Assembly: GCA_934045905.1 (NCBI GenBank)
Contig: OW203762.1
Location: 2,976,001 to 3,040,000, forward strand
Source of the DNA: Leuctra nigra
Taxonomy: Eukaryota; Arthropoda; Insecta; Plecoptera; Leuctridae
Length of the DNA: 64,000 nt
Reading direction: 5' to 3'
Each line of letters opens with the position of its first letter. Positions within the stretch are counted from its first letter, which is position 1. Under the pieces are notes generated by a model. The model made no database searches. It worked only from the letters and a program-made list of their open reading frames with translations, and was not told the DNA's origin. Made by a program: the position numbers and the translations under genes. Shown here piece by piece: positions 23,087-36,288 of this stretch.

Positions 23087-23554
23087 ATGGACATGGCCAC
23101 TGGGAGAAGAAACTCTGCCTCTTGTATGCTAGATATGAATCAAGGTTCCTGCAATGAAGCAATTCAAAGCAGCCCTTCATCTCATAGCCCACCATTACCA
23201 CCAACAAACACAGTTGCGGCAACCGAAGAAAATATTGCAAATATGAGAACAAGACAGAGGTGGAATCAAGAGGAATACAGGGAACTAATGTGGTGTTATT
23301 TATACACAACTGAGAAGTACTTGTCGGGAATTTCACAGAGAACTTTTCAAATATGGAGGCAACGCAATCCGTTGAATAGACCGTGTATGAATTCCAATAA
23401 ATTAGCAACACAGCGCAGATACATAATGAAGACCAATAAGTTAACCCAGAGTGAACTAGAATTCATCAAGAAATCGGTTATGCAGGAAATTGCTATTGAT
23501 TTTCCTGATAATGAAGCAGAGAACACAGAACAGATGCAGACTATCATAACATAA
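23087..23554 (+). pseudogene. Truncated Dong/R4-like LINE ORF, unit 6
   Basis: 155-aa remnant of the MQTIIT type. LINE 5' end starts at 22832; the T-run after the 18-bp repeats is one base shorter. Confidence 0.75.
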
Positions 23555-24867
23555 ATCTATTAATTTTATCTAGCAGTTAAATTATCAAAACTTGAAATCG
23601 ATGCATAAATGGGAAATACAGATAATATGAGGCAGGGGTGAAATTTACAGCTCCCCTCCCCCATCACCATCCACCATTTTAATGTTTGTGAATACTACAT
23701 TTTATATTGAACTTATTTTGGATTTCGTTGCAATAAAGTAGGTAGTAACTTATATTTTCTTAATTTATTGTAATTAACATTTAAATGAATTCATCCCCTA
23801 ACACCCTTACGACCCCTTTACGGTGATAGGTCACTCTAAATATAAAACGAATATCGTAACAAGAATCTATGTAAATTTATCTATCGATTGAATGCTCAAA
23901 ACTTAAAATCGCCCTGTAATTGTGAAAAATAGTAAATAGTAAGAAAAGGGTGAAATTTTACCACCCCTTACAAGTTTTGTTCCATATTAATTTTTTTATT
24001 TATTATTTGGACCTTGATAGAATTTATCGTACGTTAAGTGGTATGTTTTAATAGTACAGTTCTTTGAAATTAATAATTATATGAAACCATCCCTCAAACT
24101 TTGAACCCTTGACACCCCCTAACGGGGGTAGATATGAAACACCTCCTGGGGTCACAGCAAATGGTTATATTTTCTCTACAACATATCCAAAATATACGAT
24201 TTTATCACCAAACCCCGAAATGTTTCGTTAAATGGCTCTAAGCAGCTCGACTATAGAGAAACCACGCCTACCGTAGCGGTGACGTCACGGAATCAGCCGC
24301 CTATGGGTTATATGGGAATAACTTTTGAACTAGAGCTCGTAGAGACTTCCCGTTTTCGGCGTTGGACTTTTTAGAATGATTTGCACCTTTTATTTTAATG
24401 ACAGGGGGCCTTTAAGTAGAGAGTTTCACTTTACTCTGTAGTTTTGCGAAGGAAAATAAGGTTTAGAACTTCATGATGTTTCAGCAACTTGTCTTCCATG
24501 TACACTCCCCCAAATAATAAACGGTACTCGAAAGAAAATGAATTGACTGATTAAGGTTTGATGGCATCATCCCATGAAGTCAGTGCTAACGCATTATCTA
24601 AATCTTTTAGGTGAGCTCTGATTTCATTGATAATAACAAGGATTGATTGTCAAGGAACCGGCCCAACAGCCAATACGTTTTGTACCAAGTACCGTTTATT
24701 ATTTGGGGGAGTGTACCTACGTATATTTTTGCTATTAGAGACTAATTATTGTCAATAATAATTTTCTATGTTTTATGTTTTATTTATCTCTTTTGTTTGT
24801 GACTGTTCCGTGATGTCCAAAAATTTACCATATCACACATTGTGAAATCCTGTATTCTGTTGTTGAT
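23545..24867 (+). repeat. Non-coding unit tail, unit 6
   Basis: Tail with MITE at 24503-24713, the CCCCCATCACC variant, and a 9-bp deletion (ATGTTCTAT lost near 24795) shared with tails 7 and 9. Confidence 0.7.
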
Positions 24868-24872
24868 AAATA

Positions 24873-24942
<70 letters not shown>
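24868..24942. repeat. Strand-switched microsatellite (AAT)n(ATT)n
   Basis: Arms of about 40 bp TAA and 33 bp ATT. Confidence 0.9.
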
Positions 24943-25056
24943 GGGGCGGTTACCCTTCGCGGAATTTGGCGGTTACCCTTCGCGGAATTCGGTGCACCCA
25001 AGAGTTAAAGTCTTTTGACTATCCTTTAAATCTTGCTTGTCATTGATTCGATTGTT

Positions 25057-26334
25057 ATGTCTCTAGCTCTTTCGTTACCAGATCTCAACGGCGACTTCGA
25101 AGCCGGAATCGCCGTCGGAACCGACCCTGACCTCGCAGACAACAAGAAGCTAGGTCTCCATCTAGGATTGGGCAAGGCCGGGATGGTAGAATCGGGCGTC
25201 ATTAGCGCGTACCATATTGCAAAATCCATACCGGGGGTATCTGAGAAAGGGATAGAACTGTGCGTGAATGCAGCTAGGGCCATTACCCATTTCGATCTCA
25301 TCGGCGAGGTTAACAGGTCTCCAGCATCTTCATGGGTAAAAACGGGTACAATGCCGACTGTCGACGCAGGGGATTCCGCCAAGATCAAAGCCATTGTCAC
25401 GGACGATGCCACCCTCAGGGCTGCAACGATGGTCATGGCTACAAAGGCCAACTGGTGGGTCAGTAACCATCACACCGGCCAAGGGGATCTCATTGGCTAT
25501 GCCAAGAAAGTCGCTGATATCTACTATCCGGACCTGACGGGTAGAAGCGGAGAGGGTCTTAGCATTATTCACATGGTGGGTCATTGGGCCGACACTCGTG
25601 TTGTCTTACAGCTCGCGCACATCCGCGGCATCAAGGATGTTGAACCACTGTTCCCTGCTGTTAACAACTCTAGGAAGCTCTCTTTCACATCCGATGCGTT
25701 ACTCCGCTTCCAGTCGGCACCTGCAGGTACTCACATGCTGGCTATTGCGCACGCCTGCCTAAAAAGAATGGCAAAGAACAACATCGGTAGCGTCTGCCCT
25801 GGCGTAGCTTCCATGCTCTCTATCATCCAACGTTACAGGGAAGTCATGTCTGATCCAGCCAAGTACCATGTAGGTGCCCTCTTCTTGACCGGCAGCAAGA
25901 ACCCGCACGACTGTCAGTCGGAAGGATCCCAAGTATTGGGCAGGCTAGGGACGTACATCAAGAATCTGGCGCCCCTCTCGTCTCTCAAGAAGTCTCCCCA
26001 CATGGCAGACGACAAAATCTCCTCGTACGAAGATTATGATGTCGCCTGGGACAACTTCCTGCGGTCCTACAAGAATGCTGCGGCGCGCAACACAGAGATG
26101 GCACAGGAGTACCTCACCTCCGGGAAGGCTGACGCTGATGCGCTGGAAGAAATCAACAGGGAGTTCGCTATGGGTGATTTCGAGATCATGGATGCGGAAG
26201 ATGTCGCAGAAGAATCAGCGTCCAAAGAAGTACCTGAACCCGGGGATGAAGGGGAAGCAAAGACCAAGAAGACAAGAGGAGAGTCATCCAAGGCCGCGCA
26301 TATGGCAAAAAAATGGGCTCGACGCCGCCAGTAG
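25057..26334 (+). CDS. Viral nucleoprotein-like protein (EVE), unit 7
   Basis: Intact 425 aa, K390/P395 variant, two leader repeats (block starts 24943). Poly(A) at 26527-26555, 29 nt. Confidence 0.65.
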   Translation: MSLALSLPDLNGDFEAGIAVGTDPDLADNKKLGLHLGLGKAGMVESGVISAYHIAKSIPGVSEKGIELCVNAARAITHFDLIGEVNRSPASSWVKTGTMPTVDAGDSAKIKAIVTDDATLRAATMVMATKANWWVSNHHTGQGDLIGYAKKVADIYYPDLTGRSGEGLSIIHMVGHWADTRVVLQLAHIRGIKDVEPLFPAVNNSRKLSFTSDALLRFQSAPAGTHMLAIAHACLKRMAKNNIGSVCPGVASMLSIIQRYREVMSDPAKYHVGALFLTGSKNPHDCQSEGSQVLGRLGTYIKNLAPLSSLKKSPHMADDKISSYEDYDVAWDNFLRSYKNAAARNTEMAQEYLTSGKADADALEEINREFAMGDFEIMDAEDVAEESASKEVPEPGDEGEAKTKKTRGESSKAAHMAKKWARRRQ

Positions 26335-26524
26335 CAGCGGAACTGGTGGAGGATAAGTCGACCCCGCAGCCCGTGGGCACAAGAACCCGACTGAGAAAGC
26401 CTCATGTCACGCCACCTCACGATAAATAGAAGTAGGTGAACTAGCATAGCCCATATGGACCCGCTTGACGACATTATTCGCATTACCATAATCGATCTAC
26501 CAGACTTTGTACTTTTACATCTCA

Positions 26525-26558
<34 letters not shown>

Positions 26559-26811
26559 TGGCTGTGGTTGGCAGAGTGGCTGTGGTTGGCACGTTTTTTT
26601 TTTAACACATCAGCTCTTCAAGATCTTCTTTGATACTGCATATTACGGAAGAGAAGATATTTGAAAGTGAGCTGGATAATACAGTAAGCATCCCTCTCTA
26701 TTTTAAATCTATTTGTTTCATTGAAAACCCTCTTTTGAGAAAAATTCAAGTGAAGTGAAGTTTGATTTGGATGTGTGGAATCGGATTTTATCATACTGTA
26801 AAAAATTGTCT

Positions 26812-27279
26812 ATGGACATGGCCACTGGGAGAAGAAACTCTGCCTCTTGTATGCTAGATATGAATCAAGGTTCCTGCAATGAAGCAATTCAAAGCAGCCC
26901 TTCATCTCATAGCCCACCATTACCACCAACAAACACAGTTGCGGCAACCGAAGAAAATATTGCAAATATGAGAACAAGACAGAGGTGGAATCAAGAGGAA
27001 TACAGGGAACTAATGTGGTGTTATTTATACACAACTGAGAAGTACTTGTCGGGAATTTCACAGAGAACTTTTCAAATATGGAGGCAACGCAATCCGTTGA
27101 ATAGACCGTGTATGAATTCCAATAAATTAGCAACACAGCGCAGATACATAATGAAGACCAATAAGTTAACCCAGAGTGAACTAGAATTCATCAAGAAATC
27201 GGTTATGCAGGAAATTGCTATTGATTTTCCTGATAATGAAGCAGAGAACACAGAACAGATGCAGGCTATCATAACATAA
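26812..27279 (+). pseudogene. Truncated Dong/R4-like LINE ORF, unit 7
   Basis: 155-aa remnant ending MQAIIT. LINE 5' end starts at 26556. Confidence 0.75.
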
Positions 27280-28592
27280 ATCTATTAATTTTATCTAGCA
27301 GTTAAATTATCAAAACTTGAAATCGATGCATAAATGGGAAATACAGATAATATGAGGCAGGGGTGAAATTTACAGCTCCCCTCCCCCCTCACCATCCACC
27401 ATTTTAATGTTTGTGAATACTACATTTTATATTGAACTTATTTTGGATTTCGTTGCAATAAAGTAGGTAGTAACTTATATTTTCTTAATTTATTGTAATT
27501 AACATTTAAATGAATTCATCCCCTAACACCCTTACGACCCCTTTACGGTGATAGGTCACTCTAAATATAAAACGAATATCGTAACAAGAATCTATGTAAA
27601 TTTATCTATCGATTGAATGCTCAAAACTTAAAATCGCCCTGTAATTGTGAAAAATAGTAAATAGTAAGAAAAGGGTGAAATTTTACCACCCCTTACAAGT
27701 TTTGTTCCATATTAATTTTTTTATTTATTATTTGGACCTTGATAGAATTTATCGTACGTTAAGTGGTATGTTTTAATAGTACAGTTCTTTGAAATTAATA
27801 ATTATATGAAACCATCCCTCAAACTTTGAACCCTTGACACCCCCTAACGGGGGTAGATATGAAACACCTCCTGGGGTCACAGCAAATGGTTATATTTTCT
27901 CTACAACATATCCAAAATATACGATTTTATCACCAAACCCCGAAATGTTTCGTTAAATGGCTCTAAGCAGCTCGACTATAGAGAAACCACGCCTACCGTA
28001 GCGGTGACGTCACGGAATCAGCCGCCTATGGGTTATATGGGAATAACTTTTGAACTAGAGCTCGTAGAGACTTCCCGTTTTCGGCGTTGGACTTTTTAGA
28101 ATGATTTGCACCTTTTATTTTAATGACAGGGGGCCTTTAAGTAGAGAGTTTCACTTTACTCTGTAGTTTTGCGAAGGAAAATAAGGTTTAGAACTTCATG
28201 ATGTTTCAGCAACTTGTCTTCCATGTACACTCCCCCAAATAATAAACGGTACTCGAAAGAAAATGAATTGACTGATTAAGGTTTGATGGCATCATCCCAT
28301 GAAGTCAGTGCTAACGCATTATCTAAATCTTTTAGGTGAGCTCTGATTTCATTGATAATAACAAGGATTGATTGTCAAGGAACCGGCCCAACAGCCAATA
28401 CGTTTTGTACCAAGTACCGTTTATTATTTGGGGGAGTGTACCTACGTATATTTTTGCTATTAGAGACTAATTATTGTCAATAATAATTTTCTATGTTTTA
28501 TGTTTTATTTATCTCTTTTGTTTGTGACTGTTCCGTGATGTCCAAAAATTTACCATATCACACATTGTGAAATCCTGTATTCTGTTGTTGAT
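27270..28592 (+). repeat. Non-coding unit tail, unit 7
   Basis: Tail with MITE at 28228-28438 and the 9-bp deletion near 28520. Confidence 0.7.
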
Positions 28593-28597
28593 AAATA

Positions 28598-28670
<73 letters not shown>
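28593..28670. repeat. Strand-switched microsatellite (AAT)n(ATT)n
   Basis: About 45 bp TAA then about 33 bp ATT. Confidence 0.9.
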
Positions 28671-28807
28671 GGGGCGGTTACCCTTCGCGGAATTTGGCGG
28701 TTACCCTTCGCGGAATTTGGCGGTTACCCTTCGCGGAATTCGGTGCACCCAAGAGTTAAAGTCTTTTGACTATCCTTTAAATCTTGCTTGTCATTGATTC
28801 GATTGTT

Positions 28808-30085
28808 ATGTCTCTAGCTCTTTCGTTACCAGATCTCAACGGCGACTTCGAAGCCGGAATCGCCGTCGGAACCGACCCTGACCTCGCAGACAACAAGAAG
28901 CTAGGTCTCCATCTAGGATTGGGCAAGGCCGGGATGGTAGAATCGGGCGTCATTAGCGCGTACCATATTGCAAAATCCATACCGGGGGTATCTGAGAAAG
29001 GGATAGAACTGTGCGTGAATGCAGCTAGGGCCATTACCCATTTCGATCTCATCGGCGAGGTTAACAGGTCTCCAGCATCTTCATGGGTAAAAACGGGTAC
29101 AATGCCGACTGTCGACGCAGGGGATTCCGCCAAGATCAAAGCCATTGTCACGGACGATGCCACCCTCAGGGCTGCAACGATGGTCATGGCTACAAAGGCC
29201 AACTGGTGGGTCAGTAACCATCACACCGGCCAAGGGGATCTCATTGGCTATGCCAAGAAAGTCGCTGATATCTACTATCCGGACCTGACGGGTAGAAGCG
29301 GAGAGGGTCTTAGCATTATTCACATGGTGGGTCATTGGGCCGACACTCGTGTTGTCTTACAGCTCGCGCACATCCGCGGCATCAAGGATGTTGAACCACT
29401 GTTCCCTGCTGTTAACAACTCTAGGAAGCTCTCTTTCACATCCGATACGTTGCTCCGCTTCCAGTCGGCACCTGCAGGTACTCACATGCTGGCTATTGCG
29501 CACGCCTGCCTAAAAAGAATGGCAAAGAACAACATCGGTAGCGTCTGCCCTGGCGTAGCTTCCATGCTCTCTATCATCCAACGTTACAGGGAAGTCATGT
29601 CTGATCCAGCCAAGTACCATGTAGGTGCCCTCTTCTTGACCGGCAGCAAGAACCCGCACGACTGTCAGTCGGAAGGATCCCAAGTATTGGGCAGGCTAGG
29701 GACGTACATCAAGAATCTGGCGCCCCTCTCGTCTCTCAAGAAGTCTCCCCACATGGCAGACGACAAAATCTCCTCGTACGAAGATTATGATGTCGCCTGG
29801 GACAACTTCCTGCGGTCCTACAAGAATGCTGCGGCGCGCAACACAGAGATGGCACAGGAGTACCTCACCTCCGGGAAGGCTGACGGTGATGCGCTGGAAG
29901 AAATCAACAGGGAGTTCGCTATGGGTGATTTCGAGATCATGGATGCGGAAGATGTCGCAGAAGAATCAGCGTCCGAGGAAGTACCTGAATCCGGGGATGA
30001 AGGGGAAGCAAAGACCAAGAAGACAAGAGGAGAGTCATCCAAGGCCGCGCATATGGCAAAAAAATGGGCTCGACGCCGCCAGTAG
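28808..30085 (+). CDS. Viral nucleoprotein-like protein (EVE), unit 8
   Basis: Intact 425 aa. Private Ala214 to Thr, plus the A360G change shared with units 10 and 11; E390/S395. Three leader repeats (block starts 28671). Poly(A) at 30278-30305, 28 nt. Confidence 0.65.
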   Translation: MSLALSLPDLNGDFEAGIAVGTDPDLADNKKLGLHLGLGKAGMVESGVISAYHIAKSIPGVSEKGIELCVNAARAITHFDLIGEVNRSPASSWVKTGTMPTVDAGDSAKIKAIVTDDATLRAATMVMATKANWWVSNHHTGQGDLIGYAKKVADIYYPDLTGRSGEGLSIIHMVGHWADTRVVLQLAHIRGIKDVEPLFPAVNNSRKLSFTSDTLLRFQSAPAGTHMLAIAHACLKRMAKNNIGSVCPGVASMLSIIQRYREVMSDPAKYHVGALFLTGSKNPHDCQSEGSQVLGRLGTYIKNLAPLSSLKKSPHMADDKISSYEDYDVAWDNFLRSYKNAAARNTEMAQEYLTSGKADGDALEEINREFAMGDFEIMDAEDVAEESASEEVPESGDEGEAKTKKTRGESSKAAHMAKKWARRRQ

Positions 30086-30277
30086 CAGCGGAACTGGTGG
30101 AGGATAAGTCGACCCCGCAGCCCGTGGGCACAAGAACCCGACTGAGAAAGCCTCATGTCACGCCACCTCACGATAAATAGAAGTAGGTGAACTAGCATAG
30201 CCCATATGGACCCGCTTGACGACATTATTCGCATTACCATAATCGATCTACCAGACTTTGTACTTTTACATCTCAAT

Positions 30278-30308
<31 letters not shown>

Positions 30309-30561
30309 TGGCTGTGGTTGGCAGAGTGGCTGTGGTTGGCACGTTTTTTTTTTAACACATCAGCTCTTCAAGATCTTCTTTGATACTGCATATTACGGAA
30401 GAGAAGATATTTGAAAGTGAGCTGGATAATACAGTAAGCATCCCTCTCTATTTTAAATCTATTTGTTTCATTGAAAACCCTCTTTTGAGAAAAATTCAAG
30501 TGAAGTGAAGTTTGATTTGGATGTGTGGAATCGGATTTTATCATACTGTAAAAAATTGTCT

Positions 30562-31029
30562 ATGGACATGGCCACTGGGAGAAGAAACTCTGCCTCTTGT
30601 ATGCTAGATATGAATCAAGGTTCCTGCAATGAAGCAATTCAAAGCAGCCCTTCATCTCATAGCCCACCATTACCACCAACAAACACAGTTGCGGCAACCG
30701 AAGAAAATATTGCAAATATGAGAACAAGACAGAGGTGGAATCAAGAGGAATACAGGGAACTAATGTGGTGTTATTTATACACAACTGAGAAGTACTTGTC
30801 GGGAATTTCACAGAGAACTTTTCAAATATGGAGGCAACGCAATCCGTTGAATAGACCGTGTATGAATTCCAATAAATTAGCAACACAGCGCAGATACATA
30901 ATGAAGACCAATAAGTTAACCCAGAGTGAACTAGAATTCATCAAGAAATCGGTTATGCAGGAAATTGCTATTGATTTTCCTGATAATGAAGCAGAGAACA
31001 CAGAACAGATGCAGGCTATCATAACATAA
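30562..31029 (+). pseudogene. Truncated Dong/R4-like LINE ORF, unit 8
   Basis: 155-aa remnant ending MQAIIT. LINE 5' end starts at 30306. Confidence 0.75.
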
Positions 31030-32351
31030 ATCTATTAATTTTATCTAGCAGTTAAATTATCAAAACTTGAAATCGATGCATAAATGGGAAATACAGATAA
31101 TATGAGGCAGGGGTGAAATTTACAGCTCCCCTCCCCCCTCACCATCCACCATTTTAATGTTTGTGAATACTACATTTTATATTGAACTTATTTTGGATTT
31201 CGTTGCAATAAAGTAGGTAGTAACTTATATTTTCTTAATTTATTGTAATTAACATTTAAATGAATTCATCCCCTAACACCCTTACGACCCCTTTACGGTG
31301 ATAGGTCACTCTAAATATAAAACGAATATCGTAACAAGAATCTATGTAAATTTATCTATCGATTGAATGCTCAAAACTTAAAATCGCCCTGTAATTGTGA
31401 AAAATAGTAAATAGTAAGAAAAGGGTGAAATTTTACCACCCCTTACAAGTTTTGTTCCATATTAATTTTTTTATTTATTATTTGGACCTTGATAGAATTT
31501 ATCGTACGTTAAGTGGTATGTTTTAATAGTACAGTTCTTTGAAATTAATAATTATATGAAACCATCCCTCAAACTTTGAACCCTTGACACCCCCTAACGG
31601 GGGTAGATATGAAACACCTCCTGGGGTCACAGCAAATGGTTATATTTTCTCTACAACATATCCAAAATATACGATTTTATCACCAAACCCCGAAATGTTT
31701 CGTTAAATGGCTCTAAGCAGCTCGACTATAGAGAAACCACGCCTACCGTAGCGGTGACGTCACGGAATCAGCCGCCTATGGGTTATATGGGAATAACTTT
31801 TGAACTAGAGCTCGTAGAGACTTCCCGTTTTCGGCGTTGGACTTTTTAGAATGATTTGCACCTTTTATTTTAATGACAGGGGGCCTTTAAGTAGAGAGTT
31901 TCACTTTACTCTGTAGTTTTGCGAAGGAAAATAAGGTTTAGAACTTCATGATGTTTCAGCAACTTGTCTTCCATGTACACTCCCCCAAATAATAAACGGT
32001 ACTCGAAAGAAAATGAATTGACTGATTAAGGTTTGATGGCATCATCCCATGAAGTCAGTGCTAACGCATTATCTAAATCTTTTAGGTGAGCTCTGATTTC
32101 ATTGATAATAACAAGGATTGATTGTCAAGGAACCGGCCCAACAGCCAATACGTTTTGTACCAAGTACCGTTTATTATTTGGGGGAGTGTACCTACGTATA
32201 TTTTTGCTATTAGAGACTAATTATTGTCAATAATAATTTTCTATGTTTTATGTTTTATTTATCTCTTTTATGTTCTATGTTTGTGACTGTTCCGTGATGT
32301 CCAAAAATTTACCATATCACACATTGTGAAATCCTGTATTCTGTTGTTGAT
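31020..32351 (+). repeat. Non-coding unit tail, unit 8
   Basis: Tail without the 9-bp deletion; MITE at 31978-32188. Confidence 0.7.
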
Positions 32352-32356
32352 AAATA

Positions 32357-32420
<64 letters not shown>

Positions 32421-32423
32421 TTA
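32352..32423. repeat. Strand-switched microsatellite (AAT)n(ATT)n
   Basis: TAA arm followed directly by ATT arm. Confidence 0.9.
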
Positions 32424-32537
32424 GGGGCGGTTACCCTTCGCGGAATTTGGCGGTTACCCTTCGCGGAATTCGGTGCACCCAAGAGTTAAAGTCTTTTGAC
32501 TATCCTTTAAATCTTGCTTGTCATTGATTCGATTGTT

Positions 32538-33815
32538 ATGTCTCTAGCTCTTTCGTTACCAGATCTCAACGGCGACTTCGAAGCCGGAATCGCCGTCGGA
32601 ACCGACCCTGACCTCGCAGACAACAAGAAGCTAGGTCTCCATCTAGGATTGGGCAAGGCCGGGATGGTAGAATCGGGCGTCATTAGCGCGTACCATATTG
32701 CAAAATCCATACCGGGGGTATCTGAGAAAGGGATAGAACTGTGCGTGAATGCAGCTAGGGCCATTACCCATTTCGATCTCATCGGCGAGGTTAACAGGTC
32801 TCCAGCATCTTCATGGGTAAAAACGGGTACAATGCCGACTGTCGACGCAGGGGATTCCGCCAAGATCAAAGCCATTGTCACGGACGATGCCACCCTCAGG
32901 GCTGCAACGATGGTCATGGCTACAAAGGCCAACTGGTGGGTCAGTAACCATCACACCGGCCAAGGGGATCTCATTGGCTATGCCAAGAAAGTCGCTGATA
33001 TCTACTATCCGGACCTGACGGGTAGAAGCGGAGAGGGTCTTAGCATTATTCACATGGTGGGTCATTGGGCCGACACTCGTGTTGTCTTACAGCTCGCGCA
33101 CATCCGCGGCATCAAGGATGTTGAACCACTGTTCCCTGCTGTTAACAACTCTAGGAAGCTCTCTTTCACATCCGATGCGTTACTCCGCTTCCAGTCGGCA
33201 CCTGCAGGTACTCACATGCTGGCTATTGCGCACGCCTGCCTAAAAAGAATGGCAAAGAACAACATCGGTAGCGTCTGCCCTGGCGTAGCTTCCATGCTCT
33301 CTATCATCCAACGTTACAGGGAAGTCATGTCTGATCCAGCCAAGTACCATGTAGGTGCCCTCTTCTTGACCGGGAGCAAGAACCCGCACGACTGTCAGTC
33401 GGAAGGATCCCAAGTATTGGGCAGGCTAGGGACGTACATCAAGAATCTGGCGCCCCTCTCGTCTCTCAAGAAGTCTCCCCACATGGCAGACGACAAAATC
33501 TCCTCGTACGAAGATTATGATGTCGCCTGGGACAACTTCCTGCGGTCCTACAAGAATGCTGCGGCGCGCAACACAGAGATGGCACAGGAGTACCTCACCT
33601 CCGGGAAGGCTGACGCTGATGCGCTGGAAGAAATCAACAGGGAGTTCGCTATGGGTGATTTCGAGATCATGGATGCGGAAGATGTCGCAGAAGAATCAGC
33701 GTCCAAAGAAGTACCTGAACCCGGGGATGAAGGGGAAGCAAAGACCAAGAAGACAAGAGGAGAGTCATCCAAGGCCGCGCATATGGCAAAAAAATGGGCT
33801 CGACGCCGCCAGTAG
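32538..33815 (+). CDS. Viral nucleoprotein-like protein (EVE), unit 9
   Basis: Intact 425 aa, K390/P395 variant, two leader repeats (block starts 32424). Private synonymous GGG at the Gly of LTGSKN (codon 279). Poly(A) at 34008-34036, 29 nt. Confidence 0.65.
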   Translation: MSLALSLPDLNGDFEAGIAVGTDPDLADNKKLGLHLGLGKAGMVESGVISAYHIAKSIPGVSEKGIELCVNAARAITHFDLIGEVNRSPASSWVKTGTMPTVDAGDSAKIKAIVTDDATLRAATMVMATKANWWVSNHHTGQGDLIGYAKKVADIYYPDLTGRSGEGLSIIHMVGHWADTRVVLQLAHIRGIKDVEPLFPAVNNSRKLSFTSDALLRFQSAPAGTHMLAIAHACLKRMAKNNIGSVCPGVASMLSIIQRYREVMSDPAKYHVGALFLTGSKNPHDCQSEGSQVLGRLGTYIKNLAPLSSLKKSPHMADDKISSYEDYDVAWDNFLRSYKNAAARNTEMAQEYLTSGKADADALEEINREFAMGDFEIMDAEDVAEESASKEVPEPGDEGEAKTKKTRGESSKAAHMAKKWARRRQ

Positions 33816-34005
33816 CAGCGGAACTGGTGGAGGATAAGTCGACCCCGCAGCCCGTGGGCACAAGAACCCGACTGAGAAAGCCTCATGTCACGCCACCTCA
33901 CGATAAATAGAAGTAGGTGAACTAGCATAGCCCATATGGACCCGCTTGACGACATTATTCGCATTACCATAATCGATCTACCAGACTTTGTACTTTTACA
34001 TCTCA

Positions 34006-34039
<34 letters not shown>

Positions 34040-34292
34040 TGGCTGTGGTTGGCAGAGTGGCTGTGGTTGGCACGTTTTTTTTTTAACACATCAGCTCTTC
34101 AAGATCTTCTTTGATACTGCATATTACGGAAGAGAAGATATTTGAAAGTGAGCTGGATAATACAGTAAGCATCCCTCTCTATTTTAAATCTATTTGTTTC
34201 ATTGAAAACCCTCTTTTGAGAAAAATTCAAGTGAAGTGAAGTTTGATTTGGATGTGTGGAATCGGATTTTATCATACTGTAAAAAATTGTCT

Positions 34293-34760
34293 ATGGACAT
34301 GGCCACTGGGAGAAGAAACTCTGCCTCTTGTATGCTAGATATGAATCAAGGTTCCTGCAATGAAGCAATTCAAAGCAGCCCTTCATCTCATAGCCCACCA
34401 TTACCACCAACAAACACAGTTGCGGCAACCGAAGAAAATATTGCAAATATGAGAACAAGACAGAGGTGGAATCAAGAGGAATACAGGGAACTAATGTGGT
34501 GTTATTTATACACAACTGAGAAGTACTTGTCGGGAATTTCACAGAGAACTTTTCAAATATGGAGGCAACGCAATCCGTTGAATAGACCGTGTATGAATTC
34601 CAATAAATTAGCAACACAGCGCAGATACATAATGAAGACCAATAAGTTAACCCAGAGTGAACTAGAATTCATCAAGAAATCGGTTATGCAGGAAATTGCT
34701 ATTGATTTTCCTGATAATGAAGCAGAGAACACAGAACAGATGCAGGCTATCATAACATAA
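34293..34760 (+). pseudogene. Truncated Dong/R4-like LINE ORF, unit 9
   Basis: 155-aa remnant ending MQAIIT. LINE 5' end starts at 34037. Confidence 0.75.
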
Positions 34761-36073
34761 ATCTATTAATTTTATCTAGCAGTTAAATTATCAAAACTTG
34801 AAATCGATGCATAAATGGGAAATACAGATAATATGAGGCAGGGGTGAAATTTACAGCTCCCCTCCCCCCTCACCATCCACCATTTTAATGTTTGTGAATA
34901 CTACATTTTATATTGAACTTATTTTGGATTTCGTTGCAATAAAGTAGGTAGTAACTTATATTTTCTTAATTTATTGTAATTAACATTTAAATGAATTCAT
35001 CCCCTAACACCCTTACGACCCCTTTACGGTGATAGGTCACTCTAAATATAAAACGAATATCGTAACAAGAATCTATGTAAATTTATCTATCGATTGAATG
35101 CTCAAAACTTAAAATCGCCCTGTAATTGTGAAAAATAGTAAATAGTAAGAAAAGGGTGAAATTTTACCACCCCTTACAAGTTTTGTTCCATATTAATTTT
35201 TTTATTTATTATTTGGACCTTGATAGAATTTATCGTACGTTAAGTGGTATGTTTTAATAGTACAGTTCTTTGAAATTAATAATTATATGAAACCATCCCT
35301 CAAACTTTGAACCCTTGACACCCCCTAACGGGGGTAGATATGAAACACCTCCTGGGGTCACAGCAAATGGTTATATTTTCTCTACAACATATCCAAAATA
35401 TACGATTTTATCACCAAACCCCGAAATGTTTCGTTAAATGGCTCTAAGCAGCTCGACTATAGAGAAACCACGCCTACCGTAGCGGTGACGTCACGGAATC
35501 AGCCGCCTATGGGTTATATGGGAATAACTTTTGAACTAGAGCTCGTAGAGACTTCCCGTTTTCGGCGTTGGACTTTTTAGAATGATTTGCACCTTTTATT
35601 TTAATGACAGGGGGCCTTTAAGTAGAGAGTTTCACTTTACTCTGTAGTTTTGCGAAGGAAAATAAGGTTTAGAACTTCATGATGTTTCAGCAACTTGTCT
35701 TCCATGTACACTCCCCCAAATAATAAACGGTACTCGAAAGAAAATGAATTGACTGATTAAGGTTTGATGGCATCATCCCATGAAGTCAGTGCTAACGCAT
35801 TATCTAAATCTTTTAGGTGAGCTCTGATTTCATTGATAATAACAAGGATTGATTGTCAAGGAACCGGCCCAACAGCCAATACGTTTTGTACCAAGTACCG
35901 TTTATTATTTGGGGGAGTGTACCTACGTATATTTTTGCTATTAGAGACTAATTATTGTCAATAATAATTTTCTATGTTTTATGTTTTATTTATCTCTTTT
36001 GTTTGTGACTGTTCCGTGATGTCCAAAAATTTACCATATCACACATTGTGAAATCCTGTATTCTGTTGTTGAT
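34751..36073 (+). repeat. Non-coding unit tail, unit 9
   Basis: Tail with MITE at 35709-35919 and the 9-bp deletion near 36000. With unit 10 it repeats the marker pattern of tail 7 plus unit 8. Confidence 0.7.
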
Positions 36074-36078
36074 AAATA

Positions 36079-36151
<73 letters not shown>
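36074..36151. repeat. Strand-switched microsatellite (AAT)n(ATT)n
   Basis: TAA arm followed directly by ATT arm. Confidence 0.9.
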
Positions 36152-36288
36152 GGGGCGGTTACCCTTCGCGGAATTTGGCGGTTACCCTTCGCGGAATTTG
36201 GCGGTTACCCTTCGCGGAATTCGGTGCACCCAAGAGTTAAAGTCTTTTGACTATCCTTTAAATCTTGCTTGTCATTGATTCGATTGTT